From positions 1 through 39,327 of the forward strand of contig CAZTPJ010000030.1 in NCBI GenBank assembly GCA_964614515.1: DNA of 39,327 nt. Direction: 5' to 3'. A program made the translations under genes and the position numbers. This DNA is from CAZTPJ01 sp964614515 (lineage in GTDB: Bacteria > Planctomycetota > Phycisphaerae > Phycisphaerales > UBA1924). A model generated the notes under the pieces. The model was given only the letters and a program-made list of their open reading frames with translations. It made no database searches and was not told the DNA's origin. Position 1 is the stretch's first letter. Every line of letters starts with the position of its first letter. Positions 31,738-39,327 of the stretch are shown one piece after another.

Positions 31738-33348
31738 ATGGCTGATGTCCCATCGTCCAACTCCGACCCCGCGCCCGCTTCGGGCCTGGCCAAACTCGCC
31801 CAGGATCGGGCCGTGAAGATCGAGCAGATCCGCGCGTTGGGTCTTGATCCCTACGGCCAGCGCACGGAGGACATTCTCGCCATCGACGCCGCCCGCGCAC
31901 GCTTCGACGCCACGGCCGACGCCGCGTTCAAGGCCCGCACGCCCGAAGCGCCCGCGCCGGACACTCGCCCGGTGGTGCGCATCGCCGGGCGCGTCGTGTT
32001 GCATCGCGACACGGGCAAACTCATCTTCATGAACCTGCGCGACGCGACGGGCGATGTGCAGGTGGCCGTGAGCAAGCGAGATTGCGAGGAAGCGGGCTTT
32101 GGCCTTGCGAAACTGCTCGACCTTGGCGACTTGATCATCGCTCAGGGGCCGCTGGGAACGACGAAGACCGGCGAGGTCACGGTGTGGGCCACGCGGATCA
32201 TCCCGGCCGCCAAGAGCCTCGAACCCCCGCCGGAAAAGCACGCGGGGTTGCAGGATGTCGAACTTCGCTATCGCCAGCGATACGTGGACATGTGGGCGAA
32301 TCCGGAGACGATTCGCGTCCAGCGTCTGCGCTCGATGCTGCTGGCGCGGTTGCGGGAGTTTTTCGCCGCCCGCGAGTATGTCGAAGTCGAGACGCCGGTG
32401 CTTCAGGCGCTCGCGGGCGGCGCAGCCGCACGACCGTTCATCACGCACATGAACGCACTGGACATCAACTTGTACCTTCGCGTCTCGCCGGAGTTGTATC
32501 TCAAGCGTCTGCTGGTGGGCGGGCTGCCGCGGGTGTATGAGGTGTCGCGGAACTTCCGCAACGAGGGCCTTGACCGCAGCCACAATCCCGAGTTCACGAT
32601 GGTCGAGTGCTACGAAGCCTTCGCGGACTACTCGGTGATGATGCAACTGACCGAATCGCTCGTGCGCGATCTGGCGATGCACCTATCGTCACGTCCGGAG
32701 TATTTCTGGCTCGCCGCGCATCGCGCCAAGGACAGCGGCGCACCACCACACGTCACACCCGGGCACATCGACTATGCCGGGCACGCCATCGACTACACAC
32801 GGCCGTTTGAACGCATCCGATACGGCGACTTGTTCAAGCGCGGGCTTGGCTTTGACATGACCGACACGGATCGCGTCAAGGCTGAGGCCGTGCGCCGCGG
32901 ACTGAAGCCGATGGACCACTGGCTGCTCGTGGGCGAGTTGTTTGAGCAGTCGGGTGAGCCGTTGATTGATGCGTCGCGTCCGACGTTTGTGATGGACTAT
33001 CCGGCCGCGCTGTGTCCGCTGACGCGATCGAGCCGGACGGAGCCAGACATCGCGGAGCGATTCGAGTTGTACATCGGCGGGATGGAGATCGCCAACGCGT
33101 ATACGGAACTCAACGATCCGACGATTCAGGAGGCGAAGTTCCGCGAGCAACTGGCCGGGCTGGATGATGAAGAGTCCACGTTCCGCACGCTCGATGAGGA
33201 TTTTCTGCGGGCCTTGCGCGTGGGGATGCCTCCGGCCGGGGGGATGGGGATCGGGATCGACCGGTTGGCGATGCTGCTGACGGGTGAGCGGTCGATCCGG
33301 GATGTGATGCTGTTTCCGCTGATGCGGCCGGTGGAAGTTCGAGAGTAA
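31738..33348 (+). CDS. lysS: Lysyl-tRNA synthetase, class II
   Basis: 536 residues from the ATG at 31738. The N-terminal OB fold has VRIAGRVVLHRDTGKLIFMNLRD. Class II motif 1 lies near REFFAAREYVEVETPVL, motif 2 in YEVSRNFRNEGLDRSHNPEF and motif 3 in GGMGIGIDRLAMLL. Compared with E. coli LysS there is an insertion of about 35 residues in the catalytic domain (AAHRAKDSGAPPHVTPGHID). It charges tRNA-Lys. TACCAT ends 7 nt before the ATG and there is no Shine-Dalgarno sequence; in-frame sequence upstream overlaps the palindrome cluster. Confidence 0.97.
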   Translation: MADVPSSNSDPAPASGLAKLAQDRAVKIEQIRALGLDPYGQRTEDILAIDAARARFDATADAAFKARTPEAPAPDTRPVVRIAGRVVLHRDTGKLIFMNLRDATGDVQVAVSKRDCEEAGFGLAKLLDLGDLIIAQGPLGTTKTGEVTVWATRIIPAAKSLEPPPEKHAGLQDVELRYRQRYVDMWANPETIRVQRLRSMLLARLREFFAAREYVEVETPVLQALAGGAAARPFITHMNALDINLYLRVSPELYLKRLLVGGLPRVYEVSRNFRNEGLDRSHNPEFTMVECYEAFADYSVMMQLTESLVRDLAMHLSSRPEYFWLAAHRAKDSGAPPHVTPGHIDYAGHAIDYTRPFERIRYGDLFKRGLGFDMTDTDRVKAEAVRRGLKPMDHWLLVGELFEQSGEPLIDASRPTFVMDYPAALCPLTRSSRTEPDIAERFELYIGGMEIANAYTELNDPTIQEAKFREQLAGLDDEESTFRTLDEDFLRALRVGMPPAGGMGIGIDRLAMLLTGERSIRDVMLFPLMRPVEVRE

Positions 33349-33434
33349 TCGTCGCGAACGTCAGATAACTCGTTTCCCGCCTGGCCACTCTGCTCTTGGA
33401 GCGTTGATTCAGGCGTGCGTGCGTGTCCACACCC

Positions 33435-33462
33435 TTGACGCTCGGGTCCGGCACGGTACACT
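33435..33462 (+). promoter_or_regulatory. Sigma-70 promoter of the anchored secreted protein gene
   Basis: TTGACG (33435-33440), a 16-nt spacer and TACACT (33457-33462). Transcription should start near 33469, leaving a leader of about 38 nt with GGAG before the ATG at 33507. Confidence 0.65.
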
Positions 33463-33506
33463 CTTTTTGCCCTCGCGTCACGCGGGCGGGCACTGGAGAG
33501 AGAGAC

Positions 33507-34088
33507 ATGAGGACTCGATGTGTTGTGTGTGTGGCGGCGCTTTGCGCGGCGGCGGGCGCGGCATCCGGTCAGCAACTTGACGCGTTCATCAACGTGGACA
33601 ACGCCTTCACGGCGTTCGTGAGCACCGATGACACGCAGAACGGCACGCAGTTCCTGTCCGGCAACAACTGGCCGCAGACCTTTGTCGGAAGCTTCCAGTT
33701 GCCAGGCCCCGGCGTGTACTACCTGCATGTCCTGGCGGAGGACTTCGGTTCCCCGGAGATGTTCATCGGTCGGTTTGAACTCAACAGCCCTTTGGCGACG
33801 TTCTCGAACAACACGCAGACGCTGCTCACCAACACCACCGACTGGCTGGTGAGCGACACGGGCTTTGGCGCGAACTATGTCGCGCCTCGCGACATCGGGC
33901 CAAACGGAACCGGGCCGTGGGGCAACTTCGCGCTGCTCGACCCCGCCGCGCGGTTCCTGTGGCATCCGGGCACGCCGCGGCCGACGCCTGTGTATTTCTC
34001 AACGCGGATCGTGGTGGTTCCCGCGCCCGGCGCGTTGGCGATGGCGCTGTTCGGCGGGGCGCTGCTCGCTCGCCGACGCCGATCATAA
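33507..34088 (+). CDS. Secreted protein with PEP-CTERM-like C-terminal sorting signal
   Basis: 193 residues; GGAG lies upstream of the ATG at 33507. Residues 1-21 form a signal peptide (CVAALCAAAGAASGQ). The mature part is rich in Asn, Thr, Phe and Gly, with a beta-sandwich look (FVGSFQLPGPGVYYLHVLAE) and no catalytic motif. The C-terminus has the three-part sorting layout: VPAPGA, a hydrophobic helix (LAMALFGGALLA) and a basic end RRRRS. This is the PEP-CTERM variant frequent in planctomycetes, processed by an exosortase or similar enzyme not in the window. Surface attachment is inferred; the specific role is unknown. Confidence 0.8.
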   Translation: MRTRCVVCVAALCAAAGAASGQQLDAFINVDNAFTAFVSTDDTQNGTQFLSGNNWPQTFVGSFQLPGPGVYYLHVLAEDFGSPEMFIGRFELNSPLATFSNNTQTLLTNTTDWLVSDTGFGANYVAPRDIGPNGTGPWGNFALLDPAARFLWHPGTPRPTPVYFSTRIVVVPAPGALAMALFGGALLARRRRS

Positions 34089-34277
34089 GCCGAACGAAGT
34101 CTCCGGCGATGATTGATCTCTCGCTCCGAATGCGGAGGATGGGGTCGCTGTTGACATGGTGTGCATGTGGCCTGGACGCGGCGTTCGACGCGCGTCGCGC
34201 CTATGATTCCCGGCACGCTCCCGGCGGCACTTTCGCCCCGTTTTTGCCGCTGATTCAGGCCTCGGACGGACCCGAAC

Positions 34278-36980
34278 ATGCCCGACAACGACACCCTCGA
34301 TCCAACCCAGCCCGACGGTCAGGATGACGCTTCCCAAGGCCCCGCCACAGGCGAGGTCATCCTCGACCACGACATCGAACGCGAACTCAAGGATTCCTAC
34401 CTCACCTACGCCATGAGCACCATCATGGACCGGGCGCTGCCCGATGTCCGTGACGGCCTCAAACCCTCGCAGCGGCGAATTCTCGTCGCCATGAACGACC
34501 TCAAACTCCGCCCCGGCCGCAAGCACCTCAAGTGCGCCAAGATCTGCGGCAACACCTCGGGCGACTATCACCCGCACGGTGAAGCGGTCATTTATCCAAC
34601 CCTCGTCGGCCTCGCCCAGAAGTGGCGCATGCGCGTCCCGCTCGTCGATCCGCAGGGCAACTTCGGTTCCGTCGATGGTGATCCGCCCGCGGCCATGCGA
34701 TACACCGAAGCCCGCATGACCCACGCGGCCGTGGACATGCTCGCCGATCTCGATCTCGACACCGTTGACTTTCAGTCCAACTACGACGATCGGTTGCAGG
34801 AGCCGATGGTGCTGCCGGGGCGGTTCCCGAACCTGCTCATCAACGGCTCGGTGGGCATCGCGGTGGGCATGGCCACCAGCATGCCGCCGCATAATCCTGT
34901 CGAGGTGTTCGACTCGATCATTCGATTGATCGAAAAGCCCGACCTCGCCCTGGGCGATCTGATTCAGGATGTCAAAGATGCCGAGGGCAAGATCATTCGC
35001 CACGGCCTGAAAGGGCCGGACTTCCCGACGGGGGGCACGATCTGCGGGCGCGCGGGCATCATCGAGGCGTATGCGACCGGTCGCGGGCGACTGAGCGTTC
35101 GCGGCACATGCCACATCGAACAAGTCGGCAAGGATCGCGAGCAGATCGTGATTGATGAGATTCCCTACATGGTCAGCCAGGGCAATCTGGTTGAAAAGAT
35201 CGTCGAAGGCGTGAAGGAAGAGCGCATCACCGAAGTCGCGGATGTGCGAAATGAATCCGGGCGCAACGCCCAGAGCCGCGTGGTGATCGAACTCAAGCGC
35301 GGCGCGGACGCGCGCGTTGTCGAGAATCAACTCTATCAGTTCACACCGCTCCAGCAGACGTTTTCGATTCACAACATCGCGCTGGTCAATCGACGCCCCA
35401 AGACACTGACCGTGCTCGAACTGCTGCGGCACTATGTCGAACATCGCGTCGATGTCATCCGCCGTCGCACGGCGCATCTGCTCCACGAAGCCAAGAAAAA
35501 GGCCCACACCCTCGAAGGTCTGATCTACGCGGTGTGCGACATTGATGAAGTGATCCGCATCATCCGCGCGAGTCGTTCACGCGAGCAGGCCATCGAACAG
35601 TTGATGGCCCGCCGCTTCCGCCTTGCGCCCGACCATCCGCAGCGATCCAAGATCCCGCAGCGGCTGATCACGCGATGGGACGCGGCGATGAACGAGCCCG
35701 CCGGGGGCATCGCGCTGACACGCAAACAGGCCGAGGCCATCGGCGAACTGCGGCTCATCAGGCTCGTCGGCCTGGAGATCGAAAAGATCGTCGCCGACTA
35801 CACGGCCATCGTCGCGGAGATCGAAGGGTATGAGACGATTCTCGCCAGTCGCGATGAGCAACTGGCCATCGTGAAGGCGGATTGCGAAGAGATGCGGACT
35901 CGCTATGGCGCATCCCCCAAGGCCGTGCGTCTCACGCGGATCGAGGACAAGGACAGCGGCGACATCAACATCGAAGCGTTGATCCAGGAAGAGGACATGG
36001 TGGTGACGATCTCGCGCAATGGGTATTGCAAGCGAGTGTCGGCCTCGACGTATCGCCAGCAGGGGCGCGGGGGCAAGGGCATTCGCGCGGGCGAAGCGCG
36101 CGATGAGGACTTCATCCAGCACCTGCTGCTCGCCAGCACGCACGATGATCTGCTGTGCTTCACGAACACCGGGCGCGTCTTCAAAATCAAGGTCTATGAA
36201 CTGCCGGAACTCTCTCGCGCCAGTCGCGGGCGGGCGATGGTGAACCTGCTGAATCTTCGCGACGGTGAGTCGCCGTGCGCGTTCCTCGCCATCCGCGACT
36301 TTGAATCCAAGAGCAAGTTCCTCACGTTCATCTCTCGCGGCGGCATCGTCAAGCGCACGCCGCTGAAGGAATATCGCAATGTGCATCAGGGCGGCCTGAT
36401 CGCCGTGGGCCTGAAGGAAGATGACACGCTCCTCGATGTCACGCTCACCGACGGTTCGGACGATCTGCTGCTCGTCACGGCGCACGGCTCGGCGATTCGC
36501 TTCAGCGAGCAGGATGTGCGATTGATGGGGCGCCCGGCCGCGGGGGTCAAGGGCATCGAACTCTCGGATGATGACGCCGTGGTCGGGTGCATCGTCGTGC
36601 CGATGGCGCCCGATGTCGACGGCGACTTGATGACCGTGGATCCCACGCTCGCGCTGCTGACCATCACCAGCAATGGCTACGGCAAGCGCACGCCCGTCGA
36701 TGAATATCGCGTGCAGCCCGAAGAGGGCAAACTTCGCAGCCAGTCACGCGGCGGCAAGGGACGACGCGACATCGACACCGGCGATCGCAACGGCCTGTCC
36801 GTGGCCGCACTCGGCGTGCATGAAAGCGACGATGTCGTGGTCGTCTCGCGGCACGGCCAGTTGGTGCGCCTGCCCGCCTCGTCGATTCGCGAGTGCGGGC
36901 GCGGGTCAAAGGGCGTGCGCGTCGTGCGGCTGAACGAAGGCGACGCGGCCGTGGCCGCGGCCCGCGTGGCGGAGGAGTGA
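34278..36980 (+). CDS. gyrA: DNA gyrase subunit A
   Basis: 900 residues. The breakage-reunion domain opens with LKDSYLTYAMSTIMDRALPD; the active-site Tyr142 is in AAMRYTEARM (E. coli Arg121-Tyr122). The C-terminal beta-pinwheel carries a GyrA box QQGRGGKG at about 594-601, which supports gyrase over topoisomerase IV ParC. It introduces negative supercoils with GyrB, not in this window. In the quinolone region, HPHGEAVIYPTLV replaces E. coli HPHGDSAVYDTIV, so Ser83 is Ala103 and Asp87 is Pro107. No ribosome site is seen; TATGAT at 34202-34207 is a possible -10 with no good -35. A T-rich terminator follows. Confidence 0.95.
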   Translation: MPDNDTLDPTQPDGQDDASQGPATGEVILDHDIERELKDSYLTYAMSTIMDRALPDVRDGLKPSQRRILVAMNDLKLRPGRKHLKCAKICGNTSGDYHPHGEAVIYPTLVGLAQKWRMRVPLVDPQGNFGSVDGDPPAAMRYTEARMTHAAVDMLADLDLDTVDFQSNYDDRLQEPMVLPGRFPNLLINGSVGIAVGMATSMPPHNPVEVFDSIIRLIEKPDLALGDLIQDVKDAEGKIIRHGLKGPDFPTGGTICGRAGIIEAYATGRGRLSVRGTCHIEQVGKDREQIVIDEIPYMVSQGNLVEKIVEGVKEERITEVADVRNESGRNAQSRVVIELKRGADARVVENQLYQFTPLQQTFSIHNIALVNRRPKTLTVLELLRHYVEHRVDVIRRRTAHLLHEAKKKAHTLEGLIYAVCDIDEVIRIIRASRSREQAIEQLMARRFRLAPDHPQRSKIPQRLITRWDAAMNEPAGGIALTRKQAEAIGELRLIRLVGLEIEKIVADYTAIVAEIEGYETILASRDEQLAIVKADCEEMRTRYGASPKAVRLTRIEDKDSGDINIEALIQEEDMVVTISRNGYCKRVSASTYRQQGRGGKGIRAGEARDEDFIQHLLLASTHDDLLCFTNTGRVFKIKVYELPELSRASRGRAMVNLLNLRDGESPCAFLAIRDFESKSKFLTFISRGGIVKRTPLKEYRNVHQGGLIAVGLKEDDTLLDVTLTDGSDDLLLVTAHGSAIRFSEQDVRLMGRPAAGVKGIELSDDDAVVGCIVVPMAPDVDGDLMTVDPTLALLTITSNGYGKRTPVDEYRVQPEEGKLRSQSRGGKGRRDIDTGDRNGLSVAALGVHESDDVVVVSRHGQLVRLPASSIRECGRGSKGVRVVRLNEGDAAVAAARVAEE

Positions 36981-37013
36981 TCCACGAAGGCACGTCCGCT
37001 GGTGGTCGGAATC

Positions 37014-37050
37014 CCCGAGTTCGCCTCTAGGCGTTCGGGCGGATTTTTTT
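37014..37050 (+). terminator. Rho-independent terminator of gyrA
   Basis: The stem pairs CCCGA (37014-37018) with TCGGG (37035-37039) and CGCCT (37022-37026) with AGGCG (37029-37033), followed by GGA and seven T (37044-37050). It begins 33 bp after the gyrA stop. Confidence 0.8.
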
Positions 37051-37473
37051 GCATGAGTTGTCACAAATCGGGCCGTGGCGCAATGTATCAGTGAGGGAGC
37101 AGCAAGATTTGTCGTGTGAGTGATCCGTGAACACAAGAGACACAAAGCGACCAGGGGATGCAGTGGTTGGGGGAACCCGACCGACGGGACGAGGATTGCC
37201 GCCGTTTTGCTTCGCGTGGATGGGTGGCGAGGAATTGGCGTGCGCCGTTGAACGTGGTGCAGCGGATGCGACAGCGGGGCGCACGACTCGAGTTCGCGCC
37301 GGTCGACCGTTGTCGTCACTGAAGTCGGCATTGGGGTCCGGAAAGACCCTCGGCGGGGAACCCCATTAAGGCGGACCTGATCGGTCCACGGAACCTGATA
37401 GGCCATCGCCCGTGTAAACACTAGTCAATCGTCGGCTCCCTCCCGACTCGTTTTCCGGTACACTGGGTGGATC
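37051..37473. other. Intergenic region between gyrA and the STAS genes
   Basis: 423 bp with no credible gene. A GTG-started frame of 80 codons at 37127 has no ribosome site and a low-complexity translation; minus-strand frames are similar. The only clear signal is TACACTGGGT at 37459-37468, just before the first STAS gene. The phrase GTGAACACAAGAGACACAAAG near 37127 resembles a common degenerate intergenic repeat, which I could not confirm. Confidence 0.45.
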
Positions 37474-37827
37474 ATGCCAACGGACTGGTCGGACGACATC
37501 ATCATCGCGGACCTGGCGGACGAGCCGGCGCTGTCTGAGGAACTTCTGGCGACGATCGAGCGGGCGGAGGCTTCGCCGGCGGACGCCGTGCCACACGCGG
37601 TGCTCAACTTCGCGAATGTGACGTATCTCAACAGCACGAACATCGGGCAACTGCTTCGCCTGCGAAAGCGCCTGACGGATTCCGGGCGATCGCTGCGGCT
37701 ATGCTCCATGCGGGACGAGGTCTGGACGCTGATTCTCGCGGCCGGGTTGGATCGCATTTTTCGTGTGGACCCCGACCCGATGACGGCCCTCGCCGGGCTG
37801 CAACTCGAACAGGCGGGGGAGACCTGA
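37474..37827 (+). CDS. STAS-domain protein (anti-sigma-factor antagonist type), first copy
   Basis: 117 residues, a single STAS domain. The core strand-helix NFANVTYLNSTNIGQLLRLR aligns with SpoIIAA VSYMDSSGLGVI. The phospho-acceptor Ser58 position is Thr here, with Ser just before, so control by phosphorylation is still possible, as in RsbS and RsbR. Such proteins bind an anti-sigma kinase when unphosphorylated. TACACTGGGT lies 9 nt before the ATG with no ribosome site. A second STAS gene follows 65 bp downstream, and a PP2C phosphatase converges at the window edge; no kinase gene is visible. Confidence 0.88.
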   Translation: MPTDWSDDIIIADLADEPALSEELLATIERAEASPADAVPHAVLNFANVTYLNSTNIGQLLRLRKRLTDSGRSLRLCSMRDEVWTLILAAGLDRIFRVDPDPMTALAGLQLEQAGET

Positions 37828-37892
37828 CCCCTGCGTCTCGGGGTGGTTTTGTGTCGCACGTCTTCAGGTTGACGTTTGCAGGATGATGACCG

Positions 37893-38228
37893 ATGCCTAT
37901 CACGCACCGCGAGGTTGAGATCGTTCGTCCACGGCAGGAGCCGGCGTTTTCGGAGCGCATCGAGCCGCTGCTGGCCAGCGTACGAAAGCCGGGGTGGAAC
38001 CGCCACATCATCATCAACCTCGCCGGCGTTCAGTACCTGTCGAGTTCGAACTTGACGCAACTGCTCAAACTTCGCCACGCGGCGCGCGTGCAGGACCTGC
38101 AGGTTCGCCTGACGGGAGCGTCGGAGCAGGTCATGTCCGAGTTTGTCATCACGTCGCTCGATCGCGTGTTTGATTTTTCGCCCGATGAGGCGTCGGCCGT
38201 GGCGGCGCTGGAGGCGGAGGGGTCGTGA
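37893..38228 (+). CDS. STAS-domain protein (anti-sigma-factor antagonist type), second copy
   Basis: 111 residues, a single STAS domain, clearly distinct from the first copy. The core NLAGVQYLSSSNLTQLLKLR has Ser at the phospho-acceptor position and Ser in place of the preceding Asp. The C-terminus FDFSPDEASAVAAL matches the last helix. The sequence differs enough from its neighbour that the two may bind different partners. No strong Shine-Dalgarno sequence precedes the ATG. The stop overlaps a GTG that could start the ABC gene (GTGA), so translation may be coupled. Confidence 0.87.
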   Translation: MPITHREVEIVRPRQEPAFSERIEPLLASVRKPGWNRHIIINLAGVQYLSSSNLTQLLKLRHAARVQDLQVRLTGASEQVMSEFVITSLDRVFDFSPDEASAVAALEAEGS

Positions 38229-38284
38229 CGGGTCGGGTTTCGCGTGATGCCACTTCGCCGGTCGGTGTCGGTATACCTTTGCAC

Positions 38285-39055
38285 ATGCCCGTGTCACAGG
38301 TCGAGTCTGAGCCGATGGTTCCCACGACGGGTGAGTCGCGCGCGGAGGTCGTGGCCGAGGTTCGCGAGGTTCGCAAGACGTATTACAAGCCCGATGGCTC
38401 GGTGATGGTCGAGGCGCTGCGGGGCGTGGACCTGGCGATCAATCGCGGGGAATCCGTGGCGATCATGGGCGCATCCGGCTCGGGCAAGTCCACGTTGATG
38501 AACGTGCTGGGGTGTCTTGACCGACCGACCTCGGGCGATTACCTCGTCGGTGGCCAGAGCGTCGCGAGGATGTCCGACGAGGAACTCTCGCGGTTTCGCG
38601 GGCGCACGATCGGGTTCGTGTTTCAGGCGTTCAATCTCATCTCGACGCACACGGTGGAGCAGAACGTCGAAGTGCCGCTGTTCTATCAGCAGGTGGGCAA
38701 GCGCGAGCGGCGCGAGCGGGCGATCGAATCGCTCGAGCGCGTGGGCCTGGGCGACCGGCTCGGGCACAGGCCGAGCGAACTCTCCGGAGGTCAGCAGCAG
38801 CGCGTCGCCATTGCGCGGGCGCTGGTGACACGGCCGATCATCCTCCTGGCGGATGAACCCACCGGAAACCTCGATTCATCCACGGGCGAGGCGATCCTCA
38901 AACTCTTCGATGATCTGCACGACCGCGGGATGACCATCATCATGGTCACGCACGATGATGAAGTCGCCGCGCGATGCCAGCGCACCGTCCGCCTTCGCGA
39001 CGGCATCGTCGAAACCGATACGCTCAATCCCAGGTTCGCCGCAAAGGTCGAGTGA
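38285..39055 (+). CDS. ABC transporter ATP-binding protein, LolD/MacB type
   Basis: 256 residues from ATG 38285, chosen because TATACC ends 7 nt upstream; GTG 38225, overlapping the STAS stop, is an alternative. Motifs are complete: Walker A MGASGSGKSTLMNVLGCLDR, Q-loop VFQAFNLIS, signature LSGGQQQR, Walker B ILLADEPTGNLDS and the switch His in VTHDD. The closing VRLRDGIVE is typical of the family. It would power a membrane subunit of the FtsX/MacB type for lipoprotein or peptide export, or an envelope stress response. No such subunit is seen; the downstream side is taken by a minus-strand gene, so the ATPase seems separated from its permease. Confidence 0.9.
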   Translation: MPVSQVESEPMVPTTGESRAEVVAEVREVRKTYYKPDGSVMVEALRGVDLAINRGESVAIMGASGSGKSTLMNVLGCLDRPTSGDYLVGGQSVARMSDEELSRFRGRTIGFVFQAFNLISTHTVEQNVEVPLFYQQVGKRERRERAIESLERVGLGDRLGHRPSELSGGQQQRVAIARALVTRPIILLADEPTGNLDSSTGEAILKLFDDLHDRGMTIIMVTHDDEVAARCQRTVRLRDGIVETDTLNPRFAAKVE

Positions 39056-39056
39056 A

Positions 39057-39327
39057 TCACGCGGCCTCGCGCAGTCGCTCTTCCGCGCCCGGACGCCGGG
39101 CCGCCACGGCCAGCGCCGTCAAATCATCCGTCTGATGCAGCGAACCGGCCTGCGCATCGAGCGAACGTGCGAGATCCTCGAGTGTCGCCGCCAGTCGCCA
39201 CGGCTCACCCTCGGCCGACGGCCAGCGCAGCGCCTTGAGTTGTTCAAAGAACGCATGCATGGCCGGGCTATCGCGATGCTTCTCCCCGTCGCCAAACGCG
39301 AGTTCAAACCCATCGCTGTACAGCAAC
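39057..39327 (-). CDS. PP2C/SpoIIE-type serine phosphatase, C-terminal fragment cut by window edge
   Basis: About 89 residues, the 3' end of a gene that begins outside the window. LYSDGFELAFGD matches the LYTDGI(T/V)E motif of RsbU/SpoIIE phosphatases, and TDDLTALAVA matches the metal-binding DD(M/L)T ending. This family removes phosphate from STAS proteins, and two STAS genes lie within 2 kb. Any sensor domain would be upstream and is not visible. It converges on the ABC gene, 1 bp apart. Confidence 0.8.
   Translation of the reverse strand, partial: LLYSDGFELAFGDGEKHRDSPAMHAFFEQLKALRWPSAEGEPWRLAATLEDLARSLDAQAGSLHQTDDLTALAVAARRPGAEERLREAA

Noticed and set aside
37127..37369. GTG-started 80-codon frame between gyrA and the first STAS gene
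   Set aside because: No ribosome site, compositionally odd translation, and it lies in what looks like degenerate intergenic repeat.
38225..38284. ABC gene start at GTG 38225 overlapping the STAS stop
   Set aside because: Not excluded, but the 20 extra residues look non-conserved and a -10-like box sits 7 nt before ATG 38285.

Overview
The window is about 39 kb of GC-rich bacterial chromosome, almost fully coding on both strands, with no rRNA, tRNA or CRISPR recognised. Several traits point to a planctomycete, probably of the Phycisphaerae: a secreted protein with a VPAPGA...ARRRR C-terminal sorting tail, a lipoprotein with a YdjY-like domain, a UVR-motif protein unconnected to UvrB or UvrC, STAS and PP2C signalling proteins, and palindromic intergenic repeats. 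This placement is inference from gene content; no marker gene was compared. The peptidoglycan genes murD, dacB and lspA indicate a normal diderm wall.

Layout. 1-3470: a compact module in which a sulfate-type binding protein and a cysteine-dioxygenase-like cupin lie opposite a sigma-54 enhancer-binding activator. A near-consensus -24/-12 promoter and a four-half-site operator sit between them. 3485-6998: a lipoprotein that fuses a tyrosine-phosphatase-like domain to a cytochrome c'-type heme domain, a sigma-70 family factor, a UVR-motif protein and an orphan DUF433 protein. 7072-14062: a minus-strand housekeeping run (dksA-like, lspA, a small unknown, mnmG, a Kef-type antiporter), with accA on the same strand further upstream. 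14256-20225: proC, a methyltransferase, a UbiD-family decarboxylase, dacB and an unknown gene. 20374-22247: a single-domain response regulator and carA, whose interdomain linker carries a heptanucleotide repeat and a mobile-looking hairpin.

22248-24838 is the accessory stretch. It holds a winged-helix protein with a GDNN linker and a helical C-terminus under a strong sigma-70-like promoter, an opposing four-helix membrane protein coupled to a 60-residue membrane peptide, and a repeat-rich 587-bp gap with a 124-bp inverted-repeat element. 24839-36980 returns to core genes: priA, a class IV aminotransferase, murD with a coupled lipoprotein, 3-hydroxyanthranilate dioxygenase, lysS, a secreted anchored protein and gyrA with a clear terminator. 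37474-39327 holds two STAS proteins, a LolD/MacB-type ABC ATPase and the C-terminal end of a PP2C/SpoIIE-type phosphatase, which suggests a partner-switching circuit.

Cross-cutting signals: many genes lack a Shine-Dalgarno sequence and instead have a TAnnnt-like hexamer 5-10 nt before the start codon, as expected for leaderless mRNAs. G or C homopolymers of 8-11 nt lie inside several genes. At least three palindromic repeat families are scattered between, and once within, genes.
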